DNA of 64,000 bases, taken from contig LUCM01005629.1 of the NCBI GenBank assembly GCA_008360955.1, forward strand, positions 10,120 through 74,119. Direction: 5' to 3'. Below are positions 11,083 through 21,429 of this stretch, piece by piece. Made by a program: the position numbers and the translations under genes. Source of the DNA: Fasciolopsis buskii. Its lineage: Eukaryota > Platyhelminthes > Trematoda > Plagiorchiida > Fasciolidae. Below the pieces are notes generated by a model, which made no database searches, was not told the DNA's origin, and saw only the letters and a program-made list of their open reading frames with translations. Positions within the stretch are counted from its first letter, which is position 1. Each line of letters starts with the position of its first letter.

Positions 11083-11880
11083 TTATAATTTAGTCGTTAT
11101 TGCAACCTGCAAATACCGTCGGTTAAACGCGTTTCTCTCACTTCACTGTACTCTTATTTTTAAAGGCGACGGGAGAGGAAATCTCTAGGGATACAGACCT
11201 AGGACTAGCGTTAGTAGACTTTCTTTCAGTATATTTATCTCACGAAAAGCTTTTTACATTCCACCTAATTTTTGTCCTGAGTCGTTCACTAATTTATCTT
11301 CTTAACTTCTTGCACCCCGTTTTTCATTTGCTAATGTTAACTGACCAATTACTGACTTCTTCACTCCATCAATCGTGGCTCTTTGCTGTCTAAGTTAATC
11401 TGCTTATAAATAAAATATTTCGAACTAGTGGTAGGCAGCAGACGCGGCATACGGTGGCTAAGCATGTTTGTGAGTAGCTTCTCATACTGACAACACCTGA
11501 TTCTCGTCTGCATTGAGCATCTTTGCCACTGTACTTGCTAACCCGAAAATCGTGCAACTTTTTCACTGCCAGGCTTGCCGGTTTTCGTTTTCATATGTTT
11601 CTATCGCTACAATGTTATTCCATACAAGTCAAACAATAAAGTAGGATTAAAATATCTATCGGTTAATCCAAAACATTTACATGGTCACATTTAGGATAAC
11701 GGGTTAGGACAACCTGTGGATTGTTTGAAAATCCCAATATTACCAAATCACTTTAGCAGTTTTGAGATTTCTTTCATTGCTATCTACCTTTTGGTTCCAC
11801 CTGAATCATCTCACCAACTGACATTTTCTTACCACGAGCGCTGCCAGTTAGCCATAAAACACGGTTTTCATGGTTTCATC
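11083..11880. other. Intron stretch, nothing recognised
   Basis: AT-rich sequence without a long frame or conserved block. Confidence 0.5.
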
Positions 11881-12345
11881 TAAGTCAGAGATCCGCCTGG
11901 AGATCCAAGCCCTTAGATGTCACAAAGTATCGGACTCTGGTAACTTTTCCCCAACTTTATTTAAGGATGACTCGAAGGAGCTCGTTAAAGAACTTCGAGT
12001 TTTTTTCTCGAGGTGTAGTATTTCCGAGAAAGTGCTGATCATAGTACTTGTCTTTTACCGATAGCGTCGAAGCTGTTTGCGTGCTTTTTGCACAGGTTGT
12101 GTAACACTCATGAAGAGCATGCTGGGTTTCGCGCTGGTCTTGGATGCCTCTATGAATTGTTCACCCCCAACAGTTGTTAGAATATCATTGCGCTTTTCAA
12201 AGGTCACCGATCATTGTTTTTGGATATTTTCTCAGCCCTCGCCTCCGTCGATAGTTGTGCACTATGGCACTGCTTGTTAGAGGATGGACTACCCGCGAAG
12301 TATGTGCGATCCTTAACGAATTGTACCGTCATAACAAAGGTCGGG
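11881..12345 (+). mobile_element. CR1-like LINE reverse transcriptase fragment
   Basis: Broken frames give EEHAGFRAGLGCLYELFTP at 12111-12170, matching the ENQAGFRPGRGCxDQIFTL block of fluke non-LTR reverse transcriptases. Then at 12214-12290 comes FLDIFSALASVDSCALWHCL with LEDGLPAKYV. This is RT motif A with flanks, in which the family has FLDxxAAFDSVDRxxLWxCLxxxGVPEKxV. The catalytic Asp region is altered (FSALASVDS) and frames shift, so the copy is dead. Confidence 0.75.
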
Positions 12346-13114
12346 TTTGAGCTTATGATTAGCTTTAGTCATCCTTCGTCTTCTTCGATGACAAGAATTT
12401 CCTATATCCTCGTTTTTTTCCAGCTTCGTCTTGGAATATTTTCTGCAGAACGCTTTGAATACTGGAGTAGAACTCTTCCCAAGGGACAGTTTTTGATTTA
12501 AAATATGCCAATAATATCGCATTGATGATCGACGATGCACAAGCAACTCAGTACCCCTTGGACCGATTGGCGGTTGAACTGTCCCAATACTTCTTCAGGT
12601 CTAACAAGAGTCTGTGTCTGTTTTCATTCTCTGCGGTGGTCATTTGGCCGTAGTCAATATCTTTGAGTACCTCTAAAGGTTAGCTGTTTCTGCTGGTGAT
12701 GTTTAGATGGTGGGGTCCTGGTTTGCAAGAGCCAGAGTGGCTTCCGCGAACCGGCAGCACGTGACCTCACCATGGTATCCGGCTTCCTCACAAAGAGACT
12801 GTACACCAGGTGCCGAACAGACACGTTTCCAGTGATTCGTAATCATATTTCTCAACTGTGTAAGCTGTGAACATTCGATTGTGCAATCCCCCGTTATGTT
12901 CCCTGTAATGGTTCGTTCAAGCCCTAAAGCTCCCTTAGCCTATTCTACACCTATCCAAGGGAACAGTTAACCTGATGGCAGCCAGAGTTTAATCTGGATC
13001 ACAATTGTACACGTTTTAACTTCCACTCTCGACTTATTCACTTCATTCAAACACCTTCCCCCTTATTTCAGTTGATGTTAGTCATAATTTGTGTTATGTA
13101 ATGACGTGATCGTT
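12346..13114. other. Stretch between two LINE RT fragments
   Basis: This would be the position of RT motifs B-D, but no YADD-type block was found. Text at 12826-12860 resembles part of the inverted-repeat arm at 10807. Confidence 0.4.
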
Positions 13115-13561
13115 AATCACTGAAAGCCGAGCTTGTTCGTCACTTGGGATTATTCTCAGTGTGTTCTGTACCACTATTTCCAAAGTGTTTACAATGCCGC
13201 AGTTCATAGTGTTCGACTTTTCGCGGTGAAGACGCTCGGTGGCTTTCCGTATTCGGCAATCGATGACTTTGAAGCATTACTGGGGTCCGGAAAGGGCATC
13301 GGGTGGGGAATAACAAGATGCATCGTGATTGAGGTAATCGTCATACATCGTCTTCGGTGGCCTGGGCACGTATTGCGTTCCGTCTTTCTTGTTTTCGCAC
13401 GTCCTGGGCTAAGCCGAAGGAAGCGGTGCGGCGTTGAGGCCATGACTTGTCGTGGATATATGAAGAAGTTTTGGCGAAAGTTAGTGCTTCCTGACCTTAT
13501 GCATGATGATTGTTGTTGGTTGGAGACGCGTCGAGACGTGGCTCAGAATCGAATTCAGTAG
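13115..13561 (+). mobile_element. CR1-like LINE reverse transcriptase C-terminal fragment
   Basis: One nearly continuous frame (13133-13561) carries VYNAAVHSVRLFAVKT (family VYNAAVRSVLLYGCET), then HRLRWPGHVLRS, EAMTCRGYMKKFWRKLVLPD (family QPMTWQRGMKxxxxxL) and CCWLETRRDVAQNRIQ (family CAWLETLxDMAxNRxQW). Blocks are in family order over about 430 bp with two internal deletions. It ends 10 bp before a (TA)n tract. Confidence 0.8.
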
Positions 13562-13569
13562 TAGGAATG

Positions 13570-13570
<1 letters not shown>

Positions 13571-13607
<37 letters not shown>
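13571..13607. repeat. (TA)n microsatellite at LINE 3' end
   Basis: About 18 TA units directly after the LINE coding remnant. It could be the element's tail or its target-site repeat. Confidence 0.9.
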
Positions 13608-13611
<4 letters not shown>

Positions 13612-15517
13612 CGATAGCCAATCACTTCCTTTTCTTGATCTGTGAGCCCCCCCGTACTTCATACTACACTTCCTGACTCTCTCTCTCTCATGTTGCCTAA
13701 TAAACAATCCTTCTTGTTCAGATTTAGGAAAAATACTTGTATCATTAACTTTAACTGCATCATCCCTACTTGGCCCCTGCATTTGGATCTTGAAAATCAT
13801 TTGGCACATTTTTACGGCCACACTGTTTACCCGCATTTTGTACTGTTCAGTACGTTCGATTCAAGTCGGGTCGGGTTCACTAATCATCTTCTACTTACTA
13901 GAAATAGCGATTGACCTAGGTTCGACGTAAGTGCACTTCTCAACATACAATAAGTACGAGTACGAAAGGGTCGTTCCGAATAGAACAGGCTCCGCCCACT
14001 TATGCAGAACGTTTGCGTCCTTCGTAACCTTTGTTTTTGAGAAAAGAATGATTCAGTGGCATCGTATAGTGGCAGTACGCCATGACGGTTACGACATACA
14101 TGACCTCCATTGTCTGTGCCGTCCTTGCACTGCTCATGGAACTGCGATGTGTATTCTTTATAATTTCATGCGTGCTGCTATTTTGGATCTTTCTTAGTGT
14201 GCAGACATTGGTGATTGTGGATTTCAGCATACCTTTGACTAGTACTCTGCGCTAAGAGAAATATTTCACGAAGCAATCTCATAAAACTCATTCGGTATGG
14301 GGGCTACGAAAACAAGCTAAATTATGGAAATCCACGCACTCTTTCCTGACCCTTCTGTGACATTTTCATGCGGTTGTGTTTGTGTTTGAAGACGGATGGG
14401 CATATTTGATTTATAAATTTACCCTCATCTCTTCATGCGCATCGAAGCACCAGTGTCATGAAAGTGGCTATTCATAGGATATTTCTGGTAGATTCAGCTT
14501 GCGCATACTCCTGGCTGCTCAGAATTCGAGCCGGATAAAAAGGCACTTGAATGCTAAGGGTTATGAAACGAAGGATGGTGTGTATTGAGCCTTGAAACTG
14601 ACATTTTGGGAGCCATTCACGAGTAGGCATACAGATCTTGTTGACAGCTCATCTAGTGGCATGACGTGTATACTACAGATACTAGACAATCCCCGCTGAG
14701 GGATCGCGAAATCTCCTTTGTGAATCAACAAAATTGACAGAGCGGCGACGAGGAAAAGCGGGGAAACACATTGGCAGAAGGAGAAGGATATTATGGTTTG
14801 TTTATTTTAAAGTACTAGTCTTTTTATTTAGTTTGTTTACGCGGTTAGCAATGAGAGCTGATAATCTCAATTTGACATGTAACACTGAAAAAGCCGCCTA
14901 GATAAATCCATCGATTGCATTCGTTGGCACCAGACACAATAATGGAGCTTATGATACTCGTATAGTTTTCATATTCCAAATCTAGGGCCCTATTTTTTAT
15001 CCGAATACTTATCTCCAGTCTCGGACATGTGATCGGAAACTGTTTTCTCGTCCTAACGCTGTCGTTGTTTGTGTTCTACTTTCTAAGTTAACTATACTTC
15101 GTGAAAAAAAGTCAGGCGGTTTGGTCAACTTTCTATTCGGTTGCATATTCAGCTTTTTTCCCACGCAACGTGCAGACCATCGGAGTAGTGCAGAAAAACA
15201 TTTCTTAATCCACCTCTAAAGCAACATTTTGTCCCACTTTGAAGTATCCAACGGGGTACCATTGCCTCGATTGTGCTCAGTTACCCAAATCCGTTTATTG
15301 CTGACACTGCTCAACGATTACTTCGGAATTGTACTTTGTAGCGTATTATTTGTATAGATTATTTGTAACATCTGATTGTGTCTCGGCGATACTTCGACTA
15401 ATCTCCACTCCCATTGAACCGTAGTTCGTTTTGTTATATAGTTTTGCTTTGTGGTTGTGTGCATGGGAGAGAAAGAGAGCTCCTTTGCCATAAACTGTGA
15501 ATCCAGAATGTTCAAAG
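13608..15517. other. Intron stretch, nothing recognised
   Basis: Several 75-90 codon frames were read on both strands and none has a family block. Confidence 0.45.
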
Positions 15518-15898
15518 TACATTTTATTAGTAGGAGATTGAATGTTTTCATGAAATAATTCACCATGTGATATCATCGCTCAACTCACCATAAAGAAACC
15601 ATGGAAGCACTGTACAGCTATTTCATCCTTGTTAGGAATCATCAGCAGTGCATATCCACCGCGCCCGAACTGGGACGCGAACCCGAACAAGGACGAACGA
15701 TTCTGAGTCGAACGCCTTAGCCATTACGCTACCGGGCAGGCTCTGAACGGTTTGTTGAACTTCACCACATGATGTTGCACCTATCCGTCACTGATTTATT
15801 TGCACGGTTACTGTCCGTTAGCTCGCAGCGATCGACCACTACTGATAGATGACTTCTCTGCAGGTAGCCTAAGTACGACGAAGGCTTTGAATATGACC
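15518..15898 (-). repeat. tRNA-headed hammerhead SINE, copy 2 (longest, near full)
   Basis: Read on the minus strand, it has a leader of about 160 bp shared with copy 3 (15740-15898 against 28520-28677), then a tRNA-like head (about 15663-15738). The head has 5' GCCCG pairing with 3' CGGGC, an A-box-like TAGCGTAATGGCTAAGGC and a B-box-like GGGTTCGCGTCCC. The ribozyme is at 15607-15651. A tail of about 90 bp ends CTCCTACTAATAAAATGTA. It lies antisense in the intron before the ATP13A-like exon at 16053. Confidence 0.88.
15607..15651 (-). ncRNA. Hammerhead ribozyme, copy 2
   Basis: On the minus strand GCACTG-CTGATGA-TTCC-TAACAA-GGAT-GAAA-TAGCTGT-A-CAGTGC. Stem I is a perfect 6 bp and both core strands are intact. 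Stem II has three pairs plus one U-U mismatch. Stem III is four pairs (including U-G) without a loop. Cleavage is expected after the A before CAGTGC. Confidence 0.8.
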
Positions 15899-16052
15899 TA
15901 TGTCCAAAGTGTCTGATGTTTTTGTCCATCTGATTTGTGCAAATCCGGTTTTTTTTCCAATTGATAGCAGGTGTGTTCTGGTAGATTTATCTTGTCTAAC
16001 AATTTTTCTTCGAACTTTTCTCCACTGCGCATTACTTTTATTCTTCAATCAG

Positions 16053-16201
16053 GTACCTGCCGCTGTTCGAATACAGCGAAGATTTCGAACTGCAAAACTA
16101 CGAGTCGACAGCCCTGTTCATTGTGGCTACATACCAGTACTTGATCTCTGTGATTATTTTCTCCAAAGGCGCACCCTATCGACGTTCGATGATTTCGAAC
16201 T
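16053..16201 (+). CDS. ATP13A: ATP13A-like exon: lumenal loop and M8
   Basis: The 149-bp exon follows a TTCTTCAATCAG acceptor and ends at a GTATGT donor, phase 2 in and phase 1 out. It continues YLPLFEYSEDFELQNYESTA, matching the lumenal loop that ends in NYEN(T/S) in animal ATP13A proteins. M8 follows as ALFIVATYQYLISVIIF, then SKGAPYRRSMISN, equivalent to the invariant SKGxPFRxPxYxN. A different frame is open through the same bases but is a shadow: only this frame carries the conserved block and joins both neighbours in phase. Confidence 0.96.
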
Positions 16202-16290
16202 GTATGTCATTTTTTCTAATGCCACAGGTTTCCCAGTTTTCAATCATCGCGTTTGCGCATTGGTAATCTGACTAATTTTCTTGATGCATA

Positions 16291-16316
16291 CATATATATA
16301 TATATATATAATATAA
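16291..16316. repeat. (AT)n microsatellite
   Basis: An AT tract about 90 bp after the donor of the 16053 exon. Confidence 0.85.
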
Positions 16317-17589
16317 TGCTTGAAGCATTGTGCCAATGAAACTCGGACATGGAGCCGAATTAAATCAAGGTCCAATTAGGAAAGTGATTAGAATCAAAGT
16401 AAACAGCGGAATGCTTTTGTTTATTTTCGCCCTCCACTTTTCACTGTTCTTTTTTATCCGCTTTATGGAATATACGAATTCAATCACATCGCACAGCATT
16501 TGCTCCTCTGAACTACCTTCTAGCATCTCTAATCGTTGACCGTTCTCACCCCCGGAGGAAAGGGGCATTAACCATTGCCGAAGGTTATTTCTCTATTCCT
16601 GTACGCCACGTTTTACTCTGATCACCGTGACACTTTTTCCAGCCTCACCCAGCACGTGCACGAATTGCATGGAAAGATAGACAATGGGCAGACATATCCC
16701 TAATGTATCCATACCAGCGAAGAGCGATTCCGTCGACCCGAGGAGACATATCATACTGCCTCTAAGAATCTATAACAAAACCGACGACTATAATCCCGAA
16801 ACTTGAAGTCATATAAAATTAATTCCATTTTGAATCGGTCATCGTGCGGGATAATTTGGATTGCACTACGCATTGCATCTACCAGGATGCGTAGCGATAA
16901 ATATGCCATTGCTCAGAGCCTTCGTAAGATCACTGAGACAAAGGCTTCAGATAGAGTTCCTAAAGAGAAATCTCGTTTAGTGTGGGCAGCCGTGAGGTAT
17001 CGTTCGCCGCTTTAATTTTCTGTCTTTCTAAGTCAATTATGGGGCGAACTGAGCAGTGATGTTTTTCTAATCAAGCTTACGCAGCGAAAGTGAAAAGATT
17101 CACGGGTATCTTTTACTTGCGGCGAATTCATCCTTCAGTCATTCATTCGTTCCGAGTGTACTTCCTTATCGGAATTGAAAATAAGAGGAAATTACTTACT
17201 TCCTTTCATCTTGCGATGAAATATACATAATTTCCTTGGCCTTCTAAGTGTATTCCTTGATTCTCAACCTTAGTACTCCAATGCTGATCACTTATATCTC
17301 ACTGTTAGGCTAGTGCCAAGAGTAGGCGATGCAAAAGTAAGTTGACAACCTAGTGGTTATCCATAGAGAATACTATAGCATCCGTAAGAAACTGCGTTGG
17401 TGGTCGGTTTCCCCAGGTCTGGTTAACGGGAAGGCATTGTCCGAATCAGACGTATCTGCAGATCACGTAATCCAGTTGTCGCACCGGTCGCGTATTGCGA
17501 AAACCGACTGAAAGCTTAAGCAGTTCATAGCTGCCTTAATAATACTAATTGATGTCCTCCTCGGTCAGTCTGAGAAAGGTGACAGCAGT
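16317..17589. other. Intron stretch, nothing recognised
   Basis: Frames at 16330-16539 and 16803-17015 have no recognised block. Confidence 0.45.
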
Positions 17590-18460
17590 AGGCTTCTTTT
17601 TGGTAATTCCGTTCCTGGTCGTCGGGGGATGTGGCCGAACCTCTGCAGGCGTGGTCTCTAGAGAAACGACGGAAGCCGTTCGACGTTTAAACAGCGCCGA
17701 TGCACTGCGACGTTTGAAACGCAGTCACACCAGTTTGTTTTTGCCTTGTAGCGAAGCGCCAGTAGTCGAAGCCTGTCAACTGTCCTGTGTTCGGCTGCTC
17801 TTAGTGGCCGGGTTTCACACGTGTACTCTAGGACTGCGCAGACGGCAGTTTAGTAAACGCGCAACCTCGTACGGTGGCTTGTTTCACTGCGAGACGACAA
17901 TGTTTTACAAGACTGTGTGAACACCGTCCTGGCGCAGTCTAGGTGAGGATTAACCTCGTCTCTGACCCAGTCATTTGGTTGCATGGTGGAACTCCAGTAC
18001 TTGAAGTGATACACCCGTTCCGAAGTTTTGCCGTTGATGTGAGTACCGCACAGTGGGCCTGGCGAGGTTGTGCTGATCGCTTTTGATGCATTTAACCCCA
18101 GACCAACAGCCATGGCTTCGCGTGCAATTCGGTGTAGAGCCGGCGGCACAGATGTGGCTTGTGTGTGGGGTATTTGAGACGACCAGCCTCTCTGAATTAG
18201 CAGATTGTCAGGCTCCTAAGGGTATCTTCCAACTCTTTAGTCTCAGTCAGCCCCGCCTGTCTCCACACGTCTGAAGCATGCATCGGCATCCTCACCCCGA
18301 TAGATCGCACGGCAGGCGAAATAAACCAGGTTGAGGATAACCAAGACTAAAACACTGGTGAGACGGCGTCCAGCGCGGGAAGTCAAATATTCCGGAATGG
18401 GCAGACGAAATGTTTTGGACACAATGGTTACCAAAGTAATTCCTCCAGTCAGCAGAGTTG
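17590..18460 (-). mobile_element. LINE reverse transcriptase fragment, antisense in intron
   Basis: On the minus strand, a YADD-adjacent stretch GEDADACFRRVETG (about 18250-18295) is followed by the frame 18149-17850. That frame has AVGLGLNASKAISTTSPGPL, then CGTHINGKTSERVYHFKYWS, NDWVRDEVNPHLDCARTVFT and SETSHRTRLRVY. These match the fluke LINE blocks GLxINxSKTKxL, ERVxxFKYLGS, DEVNxRxxxAR and LKTKLRVY. A frameshift leads to TAVCAVLEYTCETRPLRAAE below 17850, the AVRSVLLYGCETWPLRxE block. It is broken by stops. Confidence 0.78.
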
Positions 18461-19422
18461 CATGAATTATTAAGTTGCTGTCAGTTCTGTCGAAAGAGTT
18501 CTTGGAAAGACACCGGCAGCCATATGCTAAGATTACATCGGACGCGTTGGACGTCTCAGATTGGTGGTATACCACCAAAAAGCATATAAGCCGCTTGATT
18601 GGTTGCCGGCTTTCAGTATAGTAAATTATTGTTGCGCGATAGATGACACTTGATTGTTCACGAATAAAAGCCGGGTGACGCTGGGGAGGTCACTTCCTGT
18701 ACCATCCCAGGTATCTTCGTGAATTTCTCTCTATGTCACTGTCTTACTACACTGAATCGATTACGGGTACGCGATTGACCGCGCAATAGACGGCAGTATG
18801 TTGTTGATGATAACCAAAGTTTACAACAAACGATTTCGCAGTGCGTACTTCATCACATTTAAAGTGATGGTGCTGTAAATCGCTAAACGTGAACTGTGCA
18901 AGCACAGTACAGCCTAATCAAATTACTGACTTTGTGACAACCGTAAAATGCAATCGCCTCACTTCTAGGCTCTTTGTATACGGATAGTGTGAAAATGTCA
19001 TACATCTTGTTCATGGATATTTCGGTTGAATCTCTATTGCTGCATTTCGTGACAGCACAGTGCATCCGAATGATGCCACTGTTTTTTAAATTCGTCTGTA
19101 AAGCCATTGCTTCAAATCAGTCTTTTCGAACAAATCCTAATCATGCAACTGATATCACTTGTCACGTTCACATTTTTCTACACAACTTCTTAATCCATCT
19201 GAGTAAGTCAACAGGGAGGATAGGCTCGCGATGTACTCCTTCTGCTAACTGTACTATTTTTGTTCGTACAATAAATTGGGCAATAATGAAATGACCATAG
19301 CCTTCGTTAACGAATCTGATCCACGATTTCTGTTTACCCAGTTGAATAAGGATTGTTGACGCCATTCACCTAAACGTAACGGCTTATTCTGTATCTGATT
19401 ATGTTCGCCTTCCTCTCCACAG
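18461..19422. other. Intron stretch, nothing recognised
   Basis: Overlapping 70-110 codon frames on both strands at 18880-19365 show no family block. Confidence 0.45.
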
Positions 19423-19511
19423 ATTTTCTAATCCTCAATTTGGCGGGTGCTATCGTGTGTACACTGTGCATGACAGCATCCAACTTTCCTGTGCGGTCTT
19501 CATTCCTCTTG
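19423..19511 (+). CDS. ATP13A: ATP13A-like exon: M9
   Basis: An 89-bp exon lies between CTCTCCACAG and GTAAGT, phase 1 in and phase 0 out. The split codon gives Tyr, then FLILNLAGAIVCTLCMTASN and FPVRSSFLL. This follows SMISN in the same way that the human proteins read YxNYFFxFS into M9. Sequence conservation in M9 is modest, but hydrophobicity, length, both splice sites and both phases fit. It lies about 100 bp upstream of an unrelated LINE reverse transcriptase fragment. Confidence 0.88.
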
Positions 19512-19609
19512 GTAAGTGGCGTTTATCAAGGTTTCCCCGTTTTATCGCGTCTTTGCGGTTGAGGTGGTTGTAAAAATTGCCTTATCCTCCTGTGATAATA
19601 TTGATATCG

Positions 19610-20215
19610 TTATGAACATGTGCTATAAAGTATGCGGATGATGCTGTGCTTCTGAATGAAGACGAAAATAAGTGGTGATTGTTTCTCGACCATCTGAACA
19701 ACAGTGTACTTACGTCTGAGGTGCATTTTGCACTTTCGAAGTGTAGAACGAAGCTTTGGAACCTGTGCAACTCAAAGCCGAATTTCGTTCTCACAGAGGA
19801 ACTGTTGGGTGAAGAATATGAGTTCGACTGCTTGGGTAGTTTCATCTCCCCAGGTAATGTTGGATGAAGTGTCTTCATGTGCACAGAAGAATCGTTCGGC
19901 CTCTACCGATCTGAGGTAGTTGTGGCACCGGGGTCACATCCGGATATTCATCAAACGTCGGGTTTGCTTACAGCTGCAGTCTAACGGGTTTCACTGCGTG
20001 ACTCAAAAAGATGACTGTTGCGAACAGAAGATATCTGGAATCCGTGTGTTCGCGGTATTACTAGAGCACGATGGAGTGATTTTATTAGTAACTCGGATGT
20101 GAGTCGTAGGATGAACATCCTAAATCTAACGGGTTTCGAGATTGAATTGGTTGTGTTTGGGACATGAATTACGCATTCCCTTTGATTAGTGGATGGATGG
20201 TACGTCAGTGTAGTG
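19610..20215 (+). mobile_element. LINE reverse transcriptase fragment: motif C to C-terminus
   Basis: The fragment opens with YADDAVLLNEDEN (19629-19667), the catalytic YADD motif C. Then come FLDHLNNSVLTSEVHFALSK, LCNSKPNFVLTEELLGE, FDCLGSFISPG (family FxYLGSxISxGG), the DEVSS/QKxRxAxxxLRxLW block near 19865-19930, and later FISNSDVSRRM and LGHELRIPFD near 20080-20205. Blocks are in family order but spread over at least four frame changes, so the copy is a pseudogene. Confidence 0.82.
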
Positions 20216-21280
20216 AAAGAATGAATACGAAAACCCTACCTAATGTGCTGTCTCGAGTAGTTCGAGTTAAATTATTATTTAAATAACCCTTATGTCTCGC
20301 TCGTTAATCTCAACCTTAACTTAGCCGGGCTATGTTCATCTAGACCGTCTAATCAGTGTATTTGGCAAATACCGTGCGCCAACAAACTGCTCGAGATGGT
20401 TTACTTGGTTAAACAGTTCAAGGTATTGTGAAAATTCGAAATCATTGAAACTCAATTAATGTCCATGTGATTAATAATCCCTGTTAAACGCAAGTCGATC
20501 ATTACATCTCCACACAATTTTTGCAGTGTTGTAATTTTTAATGACAAAGCTAAATTCGTTTCGTTGCACTTTATCGACTACATCGGCTCAGCTTTCTGGT
20601 TCAATGGATGACCTTACGAAACAAGTTGGAGCAGGTGAACAACGCTCACATTGCAATCCCTTGGCATTTTCACAATCCTCCGAAGTTTGGAGACACTCGG
20701 TCCACCCTCTGTCATCCGTTAGCGTCGTGTTTGTACTGAGTCTGCCTTTTCCACGGTCTTTGACCAAAGTGAACGCGATTCGGATTAACTCGTTTGCCTG
20801 GTCAAGTTAAGGTCGAGTCATTTTGGGAGATCTGTGAAAAACTTAAATTACTTCAGTTTCGCTGATTCAACTATGCCCTAATCAGTTTACACACAATAAT
20901 GCAATCAAGACTGCATCGAAGTTTTTACTATCGAGTCTGCGTGTACGTCAAGCACGCAAATTCACCACCTGTCCATTGTTGTGTTGCAAGCGAGTGGTTT
21001 CATCTTTTACTTTCCTCGCTCGCAGACCGTTTCCCTAATCGTGACGTAATTTTTGCTTGCTTCACATTTATATTCAACATTCCAGTCGCTACCATCATGT
21101 TCAGCGGCTCTCGTTGATCCAACAGTAGGGTCAGGCGGTCACTAGACACGCCCCTTCCACTAATGTCGTGCGCATACACGGACTAGGATATGGTCGCCTC
21201 ACCAATACTGTTTTAGCTCATAAATACATACATTCCATTCGCCCTGAAGAATGTTCACTATCCCCTCTTAAATCTATCAG
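20216..21280. other. Intron stretch, nothing recognised
   Basis: Frames at 20541-20810 and 20899-21117 were read without a match. Confidence 0.45.
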
Positions 21281-21429
21281 CTGGTGGACATACCTTCCGC
21301 TCGTTACGTGCTGTTGCTGCACCTGATTGTTTTGGCCAATTTCTTGATCTGTTATTTGATCGAGTCGTTGGTCGAGGGAGTCTCTTTTCGTCAGCACCTT
21401 GCTCGCATCCGTCGTATCCTGTTCCCTCG
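21281..21429 (+). CDS. ATP13A: ATP13A-like exon: M10
   Basis: A 149-bp exon follows AATCTATCAG and ends at GTAAGA, phase 0 in and phase 2 out. It reads LVDIPSARYVLLLHLIVLAN then FLICYLIESLVEGVSFRQHL. This matches the family's last TM segment (xxLLxxVLxNFxxxxxxExxLxxxx), including the N and the acidic residue of the M10 region. A basic cytosolic stretch (ARIRRILFPR) follows; its final Arg codon is shared with the next exon. Confidence 0.9.

Noticed and set aside
15900..16271. 123-codon plus frame
   Set aside because: It overlaps the 16053-16201 exon in a different frame; only the other frame has the ATP13A block.
18243..18578. 111-codon hydrophobic minus-strand frame
   Set aside because: Its C-terminal part is LINE RT (GEDADACFRR) and the hydrophobic part has no family block, so it is not listed as a membrane protein.
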